In this document: positions 28,800-38,514 of the stretch, piece after piece
How the letters are laid out: each line of letters begins with the position of its first letter
How positions within the stretch are numbered: position 1 is the stretch's first letter
Source of the DNA: Granulicella arctica
Lineage (GTDB): Bacteria > Acidobacteriota > Terriglobia > Terriglobales > Acidobacteriaceae
DNA: 64,000 nt
Reading direction: 5' to 3'
NCBI RefSeq assembly: GCF_013410065.1
Contig: NZ_JACCCW010000002.1
Coordinates: 1,977,518-2,041,517, forward strand
Notes under the pieces: generated by a model
The model's input: the letters and a program-made list of their open reading frames with translations, nothing else
Database searches by the model: none
What the model was told of the DNA's origin: nothing
Made by a program: the position numbers and the translations under genes

Positions 28800-30206
28800 C
28801 TAACTCCCCACCGGAATCACCAGATACTGCTCAATCTTCCCATCCGGCTCGTCATACTCCGTCACCCGCAACGCCTTCCCCGGATACTGCACCGCAAACA
28901 CCCGAAACGTCATCCCACCCCGCAGCTCCTTCGCAACCTGCTTAAAACTCCCCGGCACCCCCAACCCCTTCAAGCTCTCCTGAAAATCAGCCACCGCCTC
29001 AGCAGAAAAATAACCATCGCAGAACGCCGTCAACTGCGACCGATCAAGCTTCCCCTCCTGCAATCCCGCATAGATCGCCAGCGCCCGAGCCTCCGCCTTC
29101 GCCGCATCCTCATCGCTCACTCCACCCAGCACCAGCGGAGCGATCTGCCGCTCCAACTCACTCGCTGCGCTCGAAGCATCCTCATTCGTCAGCACCGTAA
29201 TCGCCACCTTGTCCTCCGGGAAGACGATATTCTCCGATACAAACCCCGACACCTCGCCGCTGTGCTCTATATAGCGATGACCATTGCGCTCACCCACCTG
29301 CACCCCCAGCCCATAGCCCGAGCCCTTCCCACTCTTCAGCTTCACCTCGGTAAACATCGTGTCGTAGCTCGCCGAAGCAAGCAGCGTCCGATCCATCATG
29401 CTGATATTCCACTTAGCCAGGTCGCGTGCCGGCATTGCCAGCTCTCCCGCGGCAAACATCCACCCCGTCCCCTCCTTCGGCGAAGGCCGCAGCGGCCCCA
29501 GTGCATGCCGGTAGTACCCCGTCGGATCCGTCTCCGGCAACCGGCTCGCATCCGAATTCAACACACCCGTCATCCCAAGCGGCTTAAAAATCCGCTCCTG
29601 CAACTGCTCAATCAGCGGCTTGCCACCAGCAATCTCCGCAATCCGCCCCGCAATCACATAATTCGTATTCGAGTACTGCCACTCAGTCCCCGGCTCGAAG
29701 TCCAGCGGCTTCTTCGCCCACACATCCAGAATGTGCTGCGGCACCGTCGGCTCCATCATCGACGACATCACATAATCCTCGGGCCAAAAATCCTGATACC
29801 CCGAGGTCATCGACAACACCTGCCGCACCGTCACCTCGCCAGCCCGCGTCAGCTCCGGCAGATACCTCCCCACCGGATCATCCAGCTTCACCTTGCCATC
29901 CTGCACCAGCAGCAACACCAGCGCCGCCGTAAACTGCTTGCTGATCGACCCCACCGAATACTGCATCGCAGGCGTCGCCTCCATCACCGGCCCCAGCCGC
30001 GCCTTGCCATATGCCTTTACATAGGCGATCTTCCCACCCTGCACGATAGCCACCGACGCGCTCGGCACCCCCGTCGCCGCCAGCACATACGCTGCCGCCG
30101 CATCGACCTGGCTCGCCGTCGCCGCAGGCAAGGTATCCTGCGCCATCAGCGACGACATACCCACCAACCCAAACACACCAGCAGCCACAACCCGAAGTCT
30201 CATCAT
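28800..30206 (-). CDS. exported serine hydrolase, class C beta-lactamase-like
   Basis: A 468-residue protein with a signal peptide (VVAAGVFGLVGMSSLMAQ). The beta-lactamase/transpeptidase-like domain (PF00144 type) has the SxxK nucleophile in VGSISKQFTAAL, YSN in WQYSNTNYVIAG and a late HSG in YIEHSGEVSGF. A C-terminal domain of about 100 residues follows. It is probably an esterase, D-aminopeptidase or carboxypeptidase acting in the periplasm. A real beta-lactamase is less likely. TAGTCT ends 7 bases upstream of the ATG. Confidence 0.9.
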   Translation of the reverse strand: MMRLRVVAAGVFGLVGMSSLMAQDTLPAATASQVDAAAAYVLAATGVPSASVAIVQGGKIAYVKAYGKARLGPVMEATPAMQYSVGSISKQFTAALVLLLVQDGKVKLDDPVGRYLPELTRAGEVTVRQVLSMTSGYQDFWPEDYVMSSMMEPTVPQHILDVWAKKPLDFEPGTEWQYSNTNYVIAGRIAEIAGGKPLIEQLQERIFKPLGMTGVLNSDASRLPETDPTGYYRHALGPLRPSPKEGTGWMFAAGELAMPARDLAKWNISMMDRTLLASASYDTMFTEVKLKSGKGSGYGLGVQVGERNGHRYIEHSGEVSGFVSENIVFPEDKVAITVLTNEDASSAASELERQIAPLVLGGVSDEDAAKAEARALAIYAGLQEGKLDRSQLTAFCDGYFSAEAVADFQESLKGLGVPGSFKQVAKELRGGMTFRVFAVQYPGKALRVTEYDEPDGKIEQYLVIPVGS

Positions 30207-30234
30207 GGCAAACAGACTAACAGCGTTCTAAGAA

Positions 30235-30377
30235 CCTGCTAAAAGACTGTTATCGAAGGATGGTTTTGAAAGGGCACGGCTTCAGCCGTGCCGCAAAGAT
30301 TCGAAAGAGCGGGGCTTTAGCCCCTGAGGGAATCATTGCCCCCACACCACTCCCGAGTGCCTCAGTTTTAAATAGCG
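30235..30377. repeat. intergenic element B with terminal inverted repeats
   Basis: The left end CCTGCTAAAAGACTG and right end CAGTTTTAAATAGCG are imperfect inverted copies. The core contains TTTTGAAAGGGCACGGCTTC and GGGGCTTTAGCCCCTGAGGG, closely matching the core of element A. It fills the whole gap between two minus-strand genes. Confidence 0.68.
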
Positions 30378-30378
30378 T

Positions 30379-31629
30379 CTAAGCCGCTTCCATCTCAGAA
30401 ACATCCTTGGTCTTCTCAGCTCCATGTTTGATCCCCAACAAGTCCAGCATCGGAGTCGTAATCATCGTCGTAATCAGCGCCATCACCACCAGCATCGTAA
30501 ACAACGTAGGCGAGAAGATATGCGCGTTGTAAGCAATATTCAACACAATCAACTCCACCAGTCCACGCGTATTCAGCAGAGCCCCCAGCGCCATCGCGTT
30601 CTGCCACGACTGCCCCGTCCAGCGAGCCGCCAGCACCGCTCCACCCATCTTTCCAGCAACCGCAACCACCAGCACAATCGCCGTCCAGAACCATATCCTG
30701 CCGCCGCTCAACAGATCCAGACGCGTCCGCATCCCGGTCAATGCAAAGAACAGCGGCAGCAACAGCACCGACACAATCATGTCCAGCCGCGTCCGAACCT
30801 CACTCTGCCAGCGCTCGATGCGCGGGAAGCAAACACCCGCCAGAAAAGCCCCAAATAGCGGATGCACTCCAATCGCCTCCGTCGCCGCAGCCGAAGCCAG
30901 CACAACCGCAACCACCACTCCCAGCAGCTCATACGAGAGCCCAATGCTCCGCTGCCGCCCCGACACCCAATTCCCCAGCGGACGAACAACCCCCAGCATC
31001 ACCACCAGATAAACCACCAGCCAGAGCAGCCTGTACGACAACGCCATCGTCTCGCCGTCATGCGGAATCAGCGTCAACGCAACCGCCAGCAGAGACCACG
31101 CGCACACATCATCCACCGCCGCGCACATCAATGCCGTCGTCCCCAGCGCCGTCGACTGCAACCGCCGCTCCTCCAAAATACGAGCCAGCACCGGAAATGC
31201 CGTAATGCTCATCGAGATGCCAAGAAACAGCACAAAAGGAATGCGCCCAATCCCATCCGGAGCAAACCGTATCCGCAACGAATGAGCCACCACCGCAGCC
31301 ATGATGAACGGGAACAGAATACTCATCAAGCTCGCAAGAACCGCCGTAGCCCGCTGTCGTCGAAGCTGCGCATAATCCAACTCGCTCCCAATCAAAAACA
31401 GGAAAAGAATCAGCCCAACCGTGCTCAAGACCTCAAACGATCCAAACGAGCTCTGCGGAAACAATCTCGCCGAAGCATGCGGCGCAATTCTGCCAAACAC
31501 CGAAGGTCCAACTAAAATCCCGCCAACAATCTCACCGATAACCCGCGCCTGCCCCAGCTTGCGCGCAACCCACCCGCAAAACAGCGCGGTCAACAAAACG
31601 GTCGTCATCTGAACCAGCAATAGCGTCAT
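30379..31629 (-). CDS. cation/proton antiporter, CPA2 (Kef) family
   Basis: A 416-residue protein with about 12 membrane segments. It contains ARVIGEIVGGILVGPSVFG and the paired acidic site region TALMCAAVDDVCAWSLLA, both typical of CPA2 Na+/H+ or K+/H+ exchangers. There is no C-terminal TrkA-N regulatory domain. CGGAG lies about 6 bases upstream of the ATG. Ion specificity cannot be read from the sequence. Confidence 0.92.
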   Translation of the reverse strand: MTLLLVQMTTVLLTALFCGWVARKLGQARVIGEIVGGILVGPSVFGRIAPHASARLFPQSSFGSFEVLSTVGLILFLFLIGSELDYAQLRRQRATAVLASLMSILFPFIMAAVVAHSLRIRFAPDGIGRIPFVLFLGISMSITAFPVLARILEERRLQSTALGTTALMCAAVDDVCAWSLLAVALTLIPHDGETMALSYRLLWLVVYLVVMLGVVRPLGNWVSGRQRSIGLSYELLGVVVAVVLASAAATEAIGVHPLFGAFLAGVCFPRIERWQSEVRTRLDMIVSVLLLPLFFALTGMRTRLDLLSGGRIWFWTAIVLVVAVAGKMGGAVLAARWTGQSWQNAMALGALLNTRGLVELIVLNIAYNAHIFSPTLFTMLVVMALITTMITTPMLDLLGIKHGAEKTKDVSEMEAA

Positions 31630-31765
31630 GGAAGCTCCGGCAATATCCTTCGTTTACAGCAGAAGTAATCCCATACCGCAGTTCAGCCTGGCCCCCACGA
31701 ACCCGCTTCCAGCCTCGATTCTACCGAACCTTCCCCCAACGAAGAGCGAACACCCCAAAGAAAAC

Positions 31766-32269
31766 TTACGAACTTTGCCCCACCCGCCGACTCTTACGCC
31801 GCGCATCAAAAGTAATCACCGCATCCGTCACCAGCAGCACAAGACCAACAGGAAGCATGCGAATACCAATCGTCGCCGGCCACGTAAGACGGAAGCCCGA
31901 GAGCCAATCCATCAACACCAACCCAGCGCCACCCAGAAAAAACCCCAACCCACCCCAACGCCGGAAGCGTGCCGAAATCTCGCTGTCACCCTTGTACCGT
32001 CCACCACGAATCTCCCGTACCGGCGTCCCTCCCAATCCACCATGATCGTAGATGCGGCAACGCACATCCGGAGCATCCGCAACATAACGCGTTGCATACT
32101 CCTCAGCCTCCGCCAGCGTATCGAAGATCGTGCACACCGGACCAACATACGACGTGCCACCCGGAAGACTCGAGTAGAGAATCGCATACTCACCAGGCAC
32201 CATCCGCTCATTCCACGACGACGGCTGCACCTTCGGATCGAGCAACGGTATTGTTCGCGGTTCACCCAT
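31766..32269 (-). CDS. small membrane protein of unknown function
   Basis: A 167-residue protein. Residues 1-90 look soluble, with SYVGPVCTIFDTLAEAEEYA and RCRIYDHGG. Then come a basic loop and two hydrophobic segments (about 103-122 and 132-150). No family recognised. Confidence 0.65.
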   Translation of the reverse strand: MGEPRTIPLLDPKVQPSSWNERMVPGEYAILYSSLPGGTSYVGPVCTIFDTLAEAEEYATRYVADAPDVRCRIYDHGGLGGTPVREIRGGRYKGDSEISARFRRWGGLGFFLGGAGLVLMDWLSGFRLTWPATIGIRMLPVGLVLLVTDAVITFDARRKSRRVGQSS

Positions 32270-32357
32270 ACGTCTTCACATCCACATCTCGATCGCCACA
32301 GAGATGCACTCCAATCTCATCCAACATTTTCGCAACCATACACCGTATTATCCATCG

Positions 32358-32927
32358 ATGAGCGAACCACCCAACCTGCAATATCCCATCGGCAAATGCG
32401 AGCATCCCGAAACTCTCACCACCGAAGAGCGCTCCATCGCCATCGACATCCTCGCCGCTCTCCCGCAACAACTCGCCACCGCCATCGACGGACTCAACGA
32501 CGCGCAACTCAACACCCCCTACCGCCCCGACGGATGGACCATCCGCCAACTCGTTCACCACATCGCCGACAGCGACCTCACCGCCTACTCCTGGATGCGC
32601 CTCTCCCTCACCGAAGACTGGCCCACCGTCTTCGACTACAACCCCGCCTCACTCGCCGAACTTCCCGACTCAGCACTCTCCCCATTCATCTCCCTCCAAC
32701 TCCTCGAATGCCTCCACCAACGCTGGGTCACCACCCTCCGCGCCATACCCGAATCCGACTGGGCGACACGCGGCTACATCCATCCCGAGAGCGGACGCTG
32801 CACCCTCGAACAAACACTCGCCATGTACGCCTGGCACTCCCGCCATCACCTCGCCCACATCCTCAACTACCGCAACACCACAAAACCCGCGCCACCACAA
32901 GCGAATCTCGCCAGGTTGGTATACTAA
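32358..32927 (+). CDS. YfiT/BstA-like DinB-superfamily protein
   Basis: A 189-residue protein matching the Bacillus YfiT family from the N-terminal LQYPIGKCEHPETLT onward. Three His ligands can be seen, one in IRQLVHHIADSD and two in YAWHSRHHLAHI, forming the four-helix metal site. Family members act as Zn/Ni-dependent hydrolases or bacillithiol/thiol transferases. The biochemical role here is unproven. The chosen ATG lies 6 bases after TATTAT. The upstream ATG 54 bases earlier gives a non-conserved extension. Confidence 0.88.
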   Translation: MSEPPNLQYPIGKCEHPETLTTEERSIAIDILAALPQQLATAIDGLNDAQLNTPYRPDGWTIRQLVHHIADSDLTAYSWMRLSLTEDWPTVFDYNPASLAELPDSALSPFISLQLLECLHQRWVTTLRAIPESDWATRGYIHPESGRCTLEQTLAMYAWHSRHHLAHILNYRNTTKPAPPQANLARLVY

Positions 32928-32978
32928 AAAGGGAGTGAGTACCCCTCACCCTGCATCGCAGGCCGAAAGACAAGCACC

Positions 32979-34097
32979 ATGCCCACAGCCGAGACCATCG
33001 CCGTCGCCATGTCCGGAGGAGTCGACTCCTCCGCCGTCGCCGCGCTTCTCCGCGCGCAAGGGCACACCCTCGTCGGCCTCACCCTCCAGCTCTGGAACCA
33101 GCGCCGCCTCGCCGGACACGAAGGCATGCCAGAAGCCGTCCAGGGCCGCTGCTGTTCTATCGATGATGTCTACGACGCCCGCCGCGTAGCCGAGCAGCTC
33201 GACATCCCCTACTACCTCGTCAACCAACAAGCCCGCTTCGAGGCCGAGGTCGTCCGTCCCTTCGTCTCCGAGTACCTCGCCGGCCGCACGCCCATCCCCT
33301 GCACCCTCTGCAACAACCACCTCAAGTTCGACCAGCTCCTCATCACCGCCCGCCAGATCGGCGCCGACAAGATCGCCACCGGCCACTACGCCCGCAACCA
33401 CTTCGACGAAACCCGCAACCGCTGGATCCTCTCCCGCCCCGAGGACAAGTCCAAGGACCAAACCTACTTCCTCTTCGGCCTCACGCAGGAGCAGCTCTCC
33501 CGCACCCTCTTTCCCCTCGGCGAGATGCAGAAGCCCGCCGTCCGCGTCATGGCCTCCGAAGCCGGCCTCAACGTCGCCACCAAGCCCGACTCGCAGGAGA
33601 TCTGCTTCATCCCCGGCGGCGACTACAACACCTTCCTCCGCGCCTACCTCGACGAGCAGGGCGAAGACCTCCCCGACTCCTCCGGCGAGCTCGTCACCAC
33701 CACCGGCCAGGTCGTCGGCCATCACGCCGGAATCCACAGCTTCACCGTCGGCCAGCGCAAGGGCCTCGGCCTCACCTCGCCCGACCCGCTCTACGTCCTC
33801 AAGATCCACCCCGACTCCCACCAGGTCACCGTCGGCAGCGACAACGACCTCATGGCCACCGAGCTCAACGCCGACCGCCTCAACTGGATCTCCATCCCCG
33901 GCCTAGACGCCGGACAAACCATCCGCGTCAGCATCAAGATTCGCCACCGCCACACACCCGCCCTCGCAACCCTCCGCAGCACCGGCCCCGAAACCGTCCA
34001 GGCCATCTTCGACACCCCCCAGCGCGCCATCACCCCCGGCCAATCCGCCGTCTTCTACCAGGAAGACGAAGTAGTAGGCGGCGGCTGGATCATCTAA
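32979..34097 (+). CDS. mnmA: tRNA-specific 2-thiouridylase MnmA
   Basis: Thiolates U34 of tRNA Lys, Glu and Gln with ATP and a persulfide donor. The 372-residue protein has the PP-loop AMSGGVDSSAVAALL, the first catalytic Cys in TPIPCTLCNNHLKFD and the second in SQEICFIPGGDYNTFL, followed by the C-terminal beta-barrel domain. The cysteine desulfurase at 22609 could supply sulfur. It lies 51 bases after the YfiT-like gene. Confidence 0.96.
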   Translation: MPTAETIAVAMSGGVDSSAVAALLRAQGHTLVGLTLQLWNQRRLAGHEGMPEAVQGRCCSIDDVYDARRVAEQLDIPYYLVNQQARFEAEVVRPFVSEYLAGRTPIPCTLCNNHLKFDQLLITARQIGADKIATGHYARNHFDETRNRWILSRPEDKSKDQTYFLFGLTQEQLSRTLFPLGEMQKPAVRVMASEAGLNVATKPDSQEICFIPGGDYNTFLRAYLDEQGEDLPDSSGELVTTTGQVVGHHAGIHSFTVGQRKGLGLTSPDPLYVLKIHPDSHQVTVGSDNDLMATELNADRLNWISIPGLDAGQTIRVSIKIRHRHTPALATLRSTGPETVQAIFDTPQRAITPGQSAVFYQEDEVVGGGWII

Positions 34098-34249
34098 ACA
34101 AGCCACAAACCCGGGTGCCCCATATCTCGATTCTGAGATGGGTGCATCGTCCACATCACGGATGTGGCGTGCATCACCCTGTTAGCACCAACTGAGCCTC
34201 AGCTTCGGAAGGCCAATTACTCGGTCAGACGTCTCTTGGCCAGCAACAC

Positions 34250-36679
34250 CTACTGCTCTCGCAGTGTTTCCATGGGATCAAGTCGTGCTGCGCGGTATGC
34301 AGGCACAGTGCTTGCAGTCAGGCTTACGAGTAGTAGAAGCGCCGTCACGGTTGCGAAGGTGACCGGATCGGAGGGGCCGACACCGTACAACATTCCGGAT
34401 AGCAGGCGCGCCATCATGGCACTGACCGCCAAGCCCGCGATCAACCCGATCAATGCGAGCGTCAAGCCACGCCGGACGATCATACGCAGCACATCTGTCC
34501 GCTGCGCCCCCAGCGCCATCCGCAACCCTATCTCCAACGTGCGCTGCACCACCATGTAGGAGAGCAGGCCGTACAATCCGATCGCTGAGAGCATCAGTGC
34601 AATCGCTGCGAAGCAGCTCAGCAGCAGGGTCTGGAAACGCGGCTGAGCCACTGACTTGGAGATATAGGTTTCCAGCGTCGAAACCTGGTAGACGGGGACC
34701 CCCTTGTCCATCTCGTGGACGGCGGCGCGAAGCGCGTTCTCTATGGCCGCCGGATCGCCGCTGGTGCGGATCGTAAGGAACGGATTTGTAATTACCGCCT
34801 GTGTGTAGGGCAGGAAATACTGAGGCTCCACATCGGCGGTCAGCCCCTTCCGCTTGATGTCTCCCACCACTCCTACCACCTCGCGCATCGGATGCTCGAT
34901 CACATCATCCCCCAAATCCGCTTGAATGTGCTTGCCGATTGGATTCTCACCTGGGAAATACTTGCGCGCAAAGGCCTGGTTGATCATCATCACCGGCACT
35001 GTCTTCGTACCGTCCTGCTCGCCAAACGTGCGCCCGGAGAGAAGAGGGATACGCATCGTCGCAAAGTAACCGGGCAGTACTATGCCGATCGATTCACTCG
35101 GATGGTCAGCCTTGGCGATCGGCTTTCCCGCAATGCTAAACGAGACACTTGCATTGCTGTCGCTCATGGGCAGCGGCCATCCTGCCGACACGGACTGTAC
35201 CCCGGGCAATGTAGAAAGCCGCGCTACCAACTGGTTATAAAACTGGAGGTGCTGGTCGTGAGCCAGCCGGTCGAACGGCACACCTACTCTGGCGGTCAAC
35301 ACGCGCCTCGGATCGAAGCCGGGATCGACGTTCAGGATGTGAACAAAACTTCGGATGAGCAGACCGGAGCCCACCAGCAGTACGAGTCCAATGGCTGTCT
35401 GCGCAACCACAAGTCCGTTGTGTAGACGATGTTGCCCGCGGCTGCCAGCTACACTCCGAGTGCCCTCTCTCAATGCCTGCACAGGTTCGAGATGCGACAT
35501 CCTCCACGCGGGAAGTACGCCGAACAACAGCCCCGTAACAACAGAGATGACCATGGCAAACACGAGGGCACTTGCATCGATCGAAGCATATTCCACACGC
35601 GGAATATCGAACAGCATCAGCCTCACCATGCCACGCAACAAGCCAAAAGCCAACGCCACGCCTGCGACTCCGCCGCAGAGAGATAACACCACCGACTCCA
35701 CCAGCAACTGCCGGATAATCTCCGCGCGGCTTGCCCCGATGGCTGCACGCAACGCGAACTCCGCGCTTCGTCGTGAGCCGCGCGCCAGCAATAACCCGGC
35801 AACGTTGGCGCACGCAATCAACAACACCAGCGTGACCGCGCCGAAGAGCACACGCAACGCCACCCTGGTGTCGCCGATCATGTGCTGCAGTTCGAGCTCC
35901 ATTAAAGCGGAGGTGTACCACTTGTTGGAGTCGGGATACTGGCGAGCCAGATTGACGGCAACCAGGTTGAGATCCGCTTTGGCCTGTTCGAGCGTTACTC
36001 CGGGCTTCAGTCGTCCGATGACGCTCAAGGAATCATTGCCGCGTTGGCCGGTGCTGGGACTCTTTCCCGTCGTATCGTCCGCAAGTGAGACCCATAAAGC
36101 AGGCGCTGGACCCTCAAGCGGAAACTGGAAACTCTTAGGCATAACACCAGCAACGACGTAGTCATTGTTGCCCAGCTTGATCGTGGTACCGGCGATATCC
36201 TTCGCGGAACCGAAGGACGACTGCCAGAGCGAGTAGCTCAACATCACCGTATGATTGCCCGGCTTCTCATCATCCCAGCGAAGATCCCTCCCCAGCATCG
36301 GGGCTACACCCAGTACCTGAAAGAGGTTCGCCGAGACCGTCTGTGCATCCAGATGCTGGGCCTCGCCAGACGTCTCAAGAGTTACCGCTAGCGAGTGATA
36401 AGAAGCAATGCCGCTGAAGGTGTGGTTTTGTGCGCGCCAATCGAAGTAGTCCGGATAGCTCAGTGCCTCTGGCACTATGCCCGGCAGCGAATGGTCTTGC
36501 TGATGGAGCCACATCAGCCGGTCCTGCTCGGGAAACGGCAGAGGGCGGAGCAGAACAGCATTCACCAGACTAAAGATGGCTGTGGTCGCGCCGATACCTA
36601 GCGCAAGCGTCAGGATGGTCGTGAGAGCGAAGCCGGAGTTCTTACGGAGTTGGCGGATAGCGTAGCGAAGGTCTTGCAT
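34250..36679 (-). CDS. ADOP-type duplicated permease (MacB/FtsX fold)
   Basis: An 809-residue protein with two halves. Each half has one or more membrane segments, a MacB-like periplasmic domain and an FtsX-like three-helix block. The first half starts ALTTILTLALGIGATTAIFS, and its FtsX block runs about residues 275-390. The second starts near LHNGLVVAQTAIGLVLLVGSG and ends in a second FtsX block. The conserved MQDLRYAIRQLRKN start marks the acidobacterial duplicated orphan permease type. AGGAGA is about 10 bases upstream. No ATPase gene is adjacent, hence 'orphan'. Confidence 0.93.
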   Translation of the reverse strand: MQDLRYAIRQLRKNSGFALTTILTLALGIGATTAIFSLVNAVLLRPLPFPEQDRLMWLHQQDHSLPGIVPEALSYPDYFDWRAQNHTFSGIASYHSLAVTLETSGEAQHLDAQTVSANLFQVLGVAPMLGRDLRWDDEKPGNHTVMLSYSLWQSSFGSAKDIAGTTIKLGNNDYVVAGVMPKSFQFPLEGPAPALWVSLADDTTGKSPSTGQRGNDSLSVIGRLKPGVTLEQAKADLNLVAVNLARQYPDSNKWYTSALMELELQHMIGDTRVALRVLFGAVTLVLLIACANVAGLLLARGSRRSAEFALRAAIGASRAEIIRQLLVESVVLSLCGGVAGVALAFGLLRGMVRLMLFDIPRVEYASIDASALVFAMVISVVTGLLFGVLPAWRMSHLEPVQALREGTRSVAGSRGQHRLHNGLVVAQTAIGLVLLVGSGLLIRSFVHILNVDPGFDPRRVLTARVGVPFDRLAHDQHLQFYNQLVARLSTLPGVQSVSAGWPLPMSDSNASVSFSIAGKPIAKADHPSESIGIVLPGYFATMRIPLLSGRTFGEQDGTKTVPVMMINQAFARKYFPGENPIGKHIQADLGDDVIEHPMREVVGVVGDIKRKGLTADVEPQYFLPYTQAVITNPFLTIRTSGDPAAIENALRAAVHEMDKGVPVYQVSTLETYISKSVAQPRFQTLLLSCFAAIALMLSAIGLYGLLSYMVVQRTLEIGLRMALGAQRTDVLRMIVRRGLTLALIGLIAGLAVSAMMARLLSGMLYGVGPSDPVTFATVTALLLLVSLTASTVPAYRAARLDPMETLREQ

Positions 36680-37063
36680 GGCAGATGCTCTCCTGACAGG
36701 CTTATGGCTCGGCGCGCTCTCGGACCATCCGAACACACTTTGCTCGTTAGCTTAGGACATAGACACAGCAATTCACTGGCCAATGCGCCGCACACGTCAA
36801 CTCTGTGCTTAGTCGAGGGATAAAGCACGAACGACTTTGCCCGCAGCCGCTCATCTGTCCAAAATCCGAAATCCGCTGTCCGTAAATGGGCGCTAGAGTC
36901 GGCATAGCGGAAGTAATCCCCGATTCGTCCCACCAACTATCTGTCTCCTCCCGATCAACGGCCCATTCGGAAGCAGTTCCTCCCTTAGCGCATAGGGATA
37001 GCTTTCCCCAAAAAACAAAAAAGGCGCAGCCGAAGCCGCACCTCTCATCTGCAACCGAATCCA
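36680..37063. other. gene-free region upstream of the ADOP gene
   Basis: A 384-base stretch between two minus-strand genes. It has no reading frame of coding character on either strand. It holds the ribosome-binding site of the ADOP gene and an A-rich patch near 37010. I see no clear promoter or hairpin terminator. Confidence 0.4.
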
Positions 37064-37621
37064 TTACAAATCCGGCCCACGATACCCACCAAACCCCTTA
37101 GCCCGGCTCAACAAAACATCCAACCCCGCCTTCAGGCCGGCAATCGCGCCCGCAATATGCTTCACCGGGACGCGAATCCCTTCATGAATCGTCTCGCCCA
37201 GCGATGCCGTCGCATTCAGCGTCGAGCTCACCATGCCATCCACCCGCGCCACCTGGGCCCGCGTCCTGTTGTTCGCATCCGACAGCGTCGCGTCGAACTC
37301 CACCGCCTTCGCCCGCACAATATGGCTCGTCTCGACCAGGTTATCCGCGATCACCCTCACCTTCGGAGCCGTATCGTGAAACAGTGCCTCAGCGCTATCA
37401 AACACCGGTATCGCCCTTACCCGAAACTCTTCCGCGATACTCTGCAAGCGCTTCTGCGACTTCGCCGCGCCCACCACAAACACCACCACAACAATCGCCT
37501 GCACCACCATGCAGAACGCTACCAGCCCGACAAAGACCATCAGCAGACGCGAGTTGCCAGAGGAGAGCGAACCCGGATCATCGACCAACATTCCCAGCAT
37601 CATCGCGCTCTTCATCAACAT
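37064..37621 (-). CDS. single-span membrane protein, DUF948-like
   Basis: A 185-residue protein with one membrane span (LLMVFVGLVAFCMVVQAIVV, about residues 25-50). A helical region follows, with patterned Val/Ala and Asn/Asp residues (APKVRVIADNLVETSHIVR) as in DUF948-type proteins, and the tail is basic. I chose the ATG with GGAG 7 bases upstream. An in-frame ATG 81 bases earlier is less likely. It follows the YtxH gene by 94 bases, so the two probably form an envelope-stress operon. Confidence 0.68.
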   Translation of the reverse strand: MLMKSAMMLGMLVDDPGSLSSGNSRLLMVFVGLVAFCMVVQAIVVVVFVVGAAKSQKRLQSIAEEFRVRAIPVFDSAEALFHDTAPKVRVIADNLVETSHIVRAKAVEFDATLSDANNRTRAQVARVDGMVSSTLNATASLGETIHEGIRVPVKHIAGAIAGLKAGLDVLLSRAKGFGGYRGPDL

Positions 37622-37715
37622 TCCGCCACTCCACTCTTCCGTCCAGATATTGTCAGCCACATCGAAAGGGGGCGCCTGTCCGGCACGCCCCCAGGTCTTC
37701 ACAAAACGCAGTTAC

Positions 37716-38138
37716 TTAGGAGTGCGAATCCGACGTCGTCGTGACGTAAGCTTCCTTGCCCGCATCAATCGCAGCCGCAACCTTATCCTGCTGCTCCTGC
37801 ACCAGCCCCTTGCCCTTTTCAACATACTCGTTGAACTGGCTGCGCCCCTTCTCGTAGTACTCCTTGCCGCGATCCACATACTCGTCCAGGTGCTGCTTAC
37901 CCTGCGCCTTCAAAGCAGCCGCATGAACCTGAGCCTGCTGTGCCAGCTCCGTCGCGCGTTCCTTGCCCTGCTGCGCCAAAGCAGCCGCCTTGTCGCGAGC
38001 CTCCAGCGCGCCCGCGGCAATATCGTCCCGCGTCTCTTTCCCAGCCTTCGGCGCATACAAAACCCCAACCAGGGCACCGACACCCAACCCAGCCAGAAAC
38101 CATCCAAATCCACTAATCCCGTTTTCGTTATCAGCCAT
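37716..38138 (-). CDS. YtxH-domain protein
   Basis: A 140-residue protein that begins with a glycine-rich membrane segment (GFGWFLAGLGVGALVGVLYAPKAG), the YtxH signature. Next comes a long Ala/Lys/Gln-rich amphipathic helix with 11-residue-like repeats (YVDRGKEYYEKGR, YVEKGKGLVQEQ). YtxH proteins are associated with stress responses and the function is unclear. GAGGAGAG is about 6 bases upstream of the ATG. The frame open upstream of it is not coding. Confidence 0.85.
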   Translation of the reverse strand: MADNENGISGFGWFLAGLGVGALVGVLYAPKAGKETRDDIAAGALEARDKAAALAQQGKERATELAQQAQVHAAALKAQGKQHLDEYVDRGKEYYEKGRSQFNEYVEKGKGLVQEQQDKVAAAIDAGKEAYVTTTSDSHS

Positions 38139-38514
38139 GTCTCTCTCCTCTTCAGATTCCTGCAATATCGCGGAGACGCCGTCCCCACTCAAACTCCGTT
38201 ATCAGCGTTGAAAACAAGATACTAACGCCTTTTGTCGAAACAATCCCGCATACCCACGCAGGACCATATCATAGTCCCTATCAGGTGGATGCCCTTCCCC
38301 CACCTAAGGTTGCGCGCTGGCTTATTTCGAATCCATCCGTCCAATCCTCAAGGATGCCACCTCGCTCCATGGACATCCACACAACAAAAACTCTGAACCC
38401 TACATCCTCTCCCATGAGTCTTACGAAGAGAGACCCGATCCGAAGACAGACCTAGTCTGGAGAGAAATCCAGTCTATCGTGAGCCGTAACAAGTTCCACC
38501 AACGAAAGGGATGC
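38139..38514. other. divergent intergenic region
   Basis: A 376-base region between the minus-strand YtxH gene and the plus-strand BON lipoprotein gene. It must hold both promoters. I see no convincing -35/-10 pair. The reading frames that cross it are not protein-like. Confidence 0.4.

Noticed and set aside
28800..30206. True beta-lactamase
   Set aside because: The SxxK and YSN motifs and the long C-terminal extension fit the broad PF00144 hydrolase family better. Resistance cannot be inferred.
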